Assembly: GCF_024756255.1 (NCBI RefSeq)
Contig: NZ_JANUHB010000001.1
Coordinates: forward strand, 1,054,001-1,118,000
Reading direction: 5' to 3'
Length of the DNA stretch: 64,000 bases
From: Massilia agilis
GTDB lineage: Bacteria > Pseudomonadota > Gammaproteobacteria > Burkholderiales > Burkholderiaceae_D
This document shows positions 63,626 through 64,000 of this stretch, piece after piece. The number at the start of each line of letters is the position of its first letter. Positions within the stretch are counted from its first letter, which is position 1. The notes beneath the pieces were generated by a model. It was given only the letters and a program-made list of their open reading frames with translations, did not search any database and was not told the origin of the DNA. The position numbers and the translations under genes are program-made.

Positions 63626-64000
63626 TTATGGTTGCTTCTGCCGAGATAAATGGTCGAGTTTTGCGTCGCTCCATGCATATGCCGGGCCCGCCGCGCACAG
63701 GCGCTGCACGCGCGCCGGCGTGGGCTCGTCCGTGACGCCGTCTTCAAACGCGATCACGCGCAAGCCCCCTTCCCTTGCCTGTTCGAGCAGCTCGCCCGCG
63801 CCCAGCAGGAACAGCGGGTTCGACGGCTTGCCGAACACCTCGTTGCCCACGGCGAAGGTTTCGTACACGAGCACGCCGCCCGGGGCGAGCGACTTCATCA
63901 GCGCCGGCATCAACGGCCGGTGCAGGTAGTTGGTGACGACGATGCCGGCAAAGCGGCCGGCCTCGAACGGCCAGGGGGCGCCTTCGGCCTCGAGGTCGTA
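63626..64000 (-). CDS. SAM-dependent methyltransferase, 5' part outside the window
   Basis: 124 residues visible, read from the last base of the window to a stop at 63626. The frame has no start here. It contains [13 protein letters not shown], the post-motif region [17 protein letters not shown] and a typical C-terminal tail. This is the C-terminal half of a class I methyltransferase of the TehB type; the glycine-rich SAM motif lies outside. It lies 52 bp before dapA on the same strand. Confidence 0.85.
   Translation of the reverse strand, partial: YDLEAEGAPWPFEAGRFAGIVVTNYLHRPLMPALMKSLAPGGVLVYETFAVGNEVFGKPSNPLFLLGAGELLEQAREGGLRVIAFEDGVTDEPTPARVQRLCAAGPAYAWSDAKLDHLSRQKQP

Overview
The window comes from the chromosome of a GC-rich betaproteobacterium, most likely an Oxalobacteraceae member of the Massilia/Telluria/Janthinobacterium type. 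The reasons are the operon order leuC-entericidin-leuD-leuB-asd then fimV-truA-trpF-trpB-trpA, a tandem cyanophycin synthetase pair, a PEP-CTERM protein with a sigma-54-type promoter, and abundant chemotaxis and hybrid-kinase genes. This is inference from gene content; no rRNA or tRNA is present to anchor it.

Region by region. (1) 1-7410: a two-component pair (substrate-binding-domain histidine kinase, cut by the window edge, plus FixJ/NarL-type regulator), then on the minus strand three methyl-accepting chemotaxis proteins (two are tandem PAS-containing Aer-like paralogues) and a stand-alone receiver. (2) 7549-18902, all minus strand: a leucine/aspartate-family block (leuC, entericidin-like lipoprotein, leuD, leuB, asd) ending at a terminator, then fimV-truA-trpF-trpB-trpA, with several overlapping start/stop codons. 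(3) 19230-24867: cheZ-cheA, a universal stress protein, a NarL-type regulator behind a full-consensus sigma-70 promoter, and a Crp/Fnr-type regulator. (4) 25011-33627: a glycine-zipper envelope protein and the ligase-associated DNA repair cassette (exonuclease, ATP-dependent ligase, DEXH helicase, PdeM phosphoesterase) apparently led by recQ. (5) 33833-36887: a 140-bp-period REP array and ahpC-ahpF. (6) 37138-43227: a signalling operon of CHASE3-GAF hybrid kinase, cheR, receiver-less cheB and receiver-kinase. (7) 43520-53167: an ABC-F ATPase, then the cyanophycin locus: DUF1854 protein and ABC transporter, divergent from cphA2-like and cphA. (8) 53363-64000: PEP-CTERM protein, mutS with a coupled secreted protein, slyD, a ribosomal oxygenase, small secreted/lipoproteins, bamC, dapA and a truncated methyltransferase.

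Two families of short palindromic repeats sit in intergenic gaps. Family 1 has a core of the type cgtcgtccccgc/gcggggacgacg; family 2 has a core of the type cgtagggtgggc/gcccacgcgtt. No insertion sequence, prophage, CRISPR array, tRNA or rRNA was seen. The most noteworthy systems are the cyanophycin locus, whose second synthetase has lost its Mur-ligase P-loop and C-terminal domain and which carries an ABC exporter-like protein of unknown substrate, the recQ-led ligase repair operon, and the kinase-cheR-cheB-kinase module.
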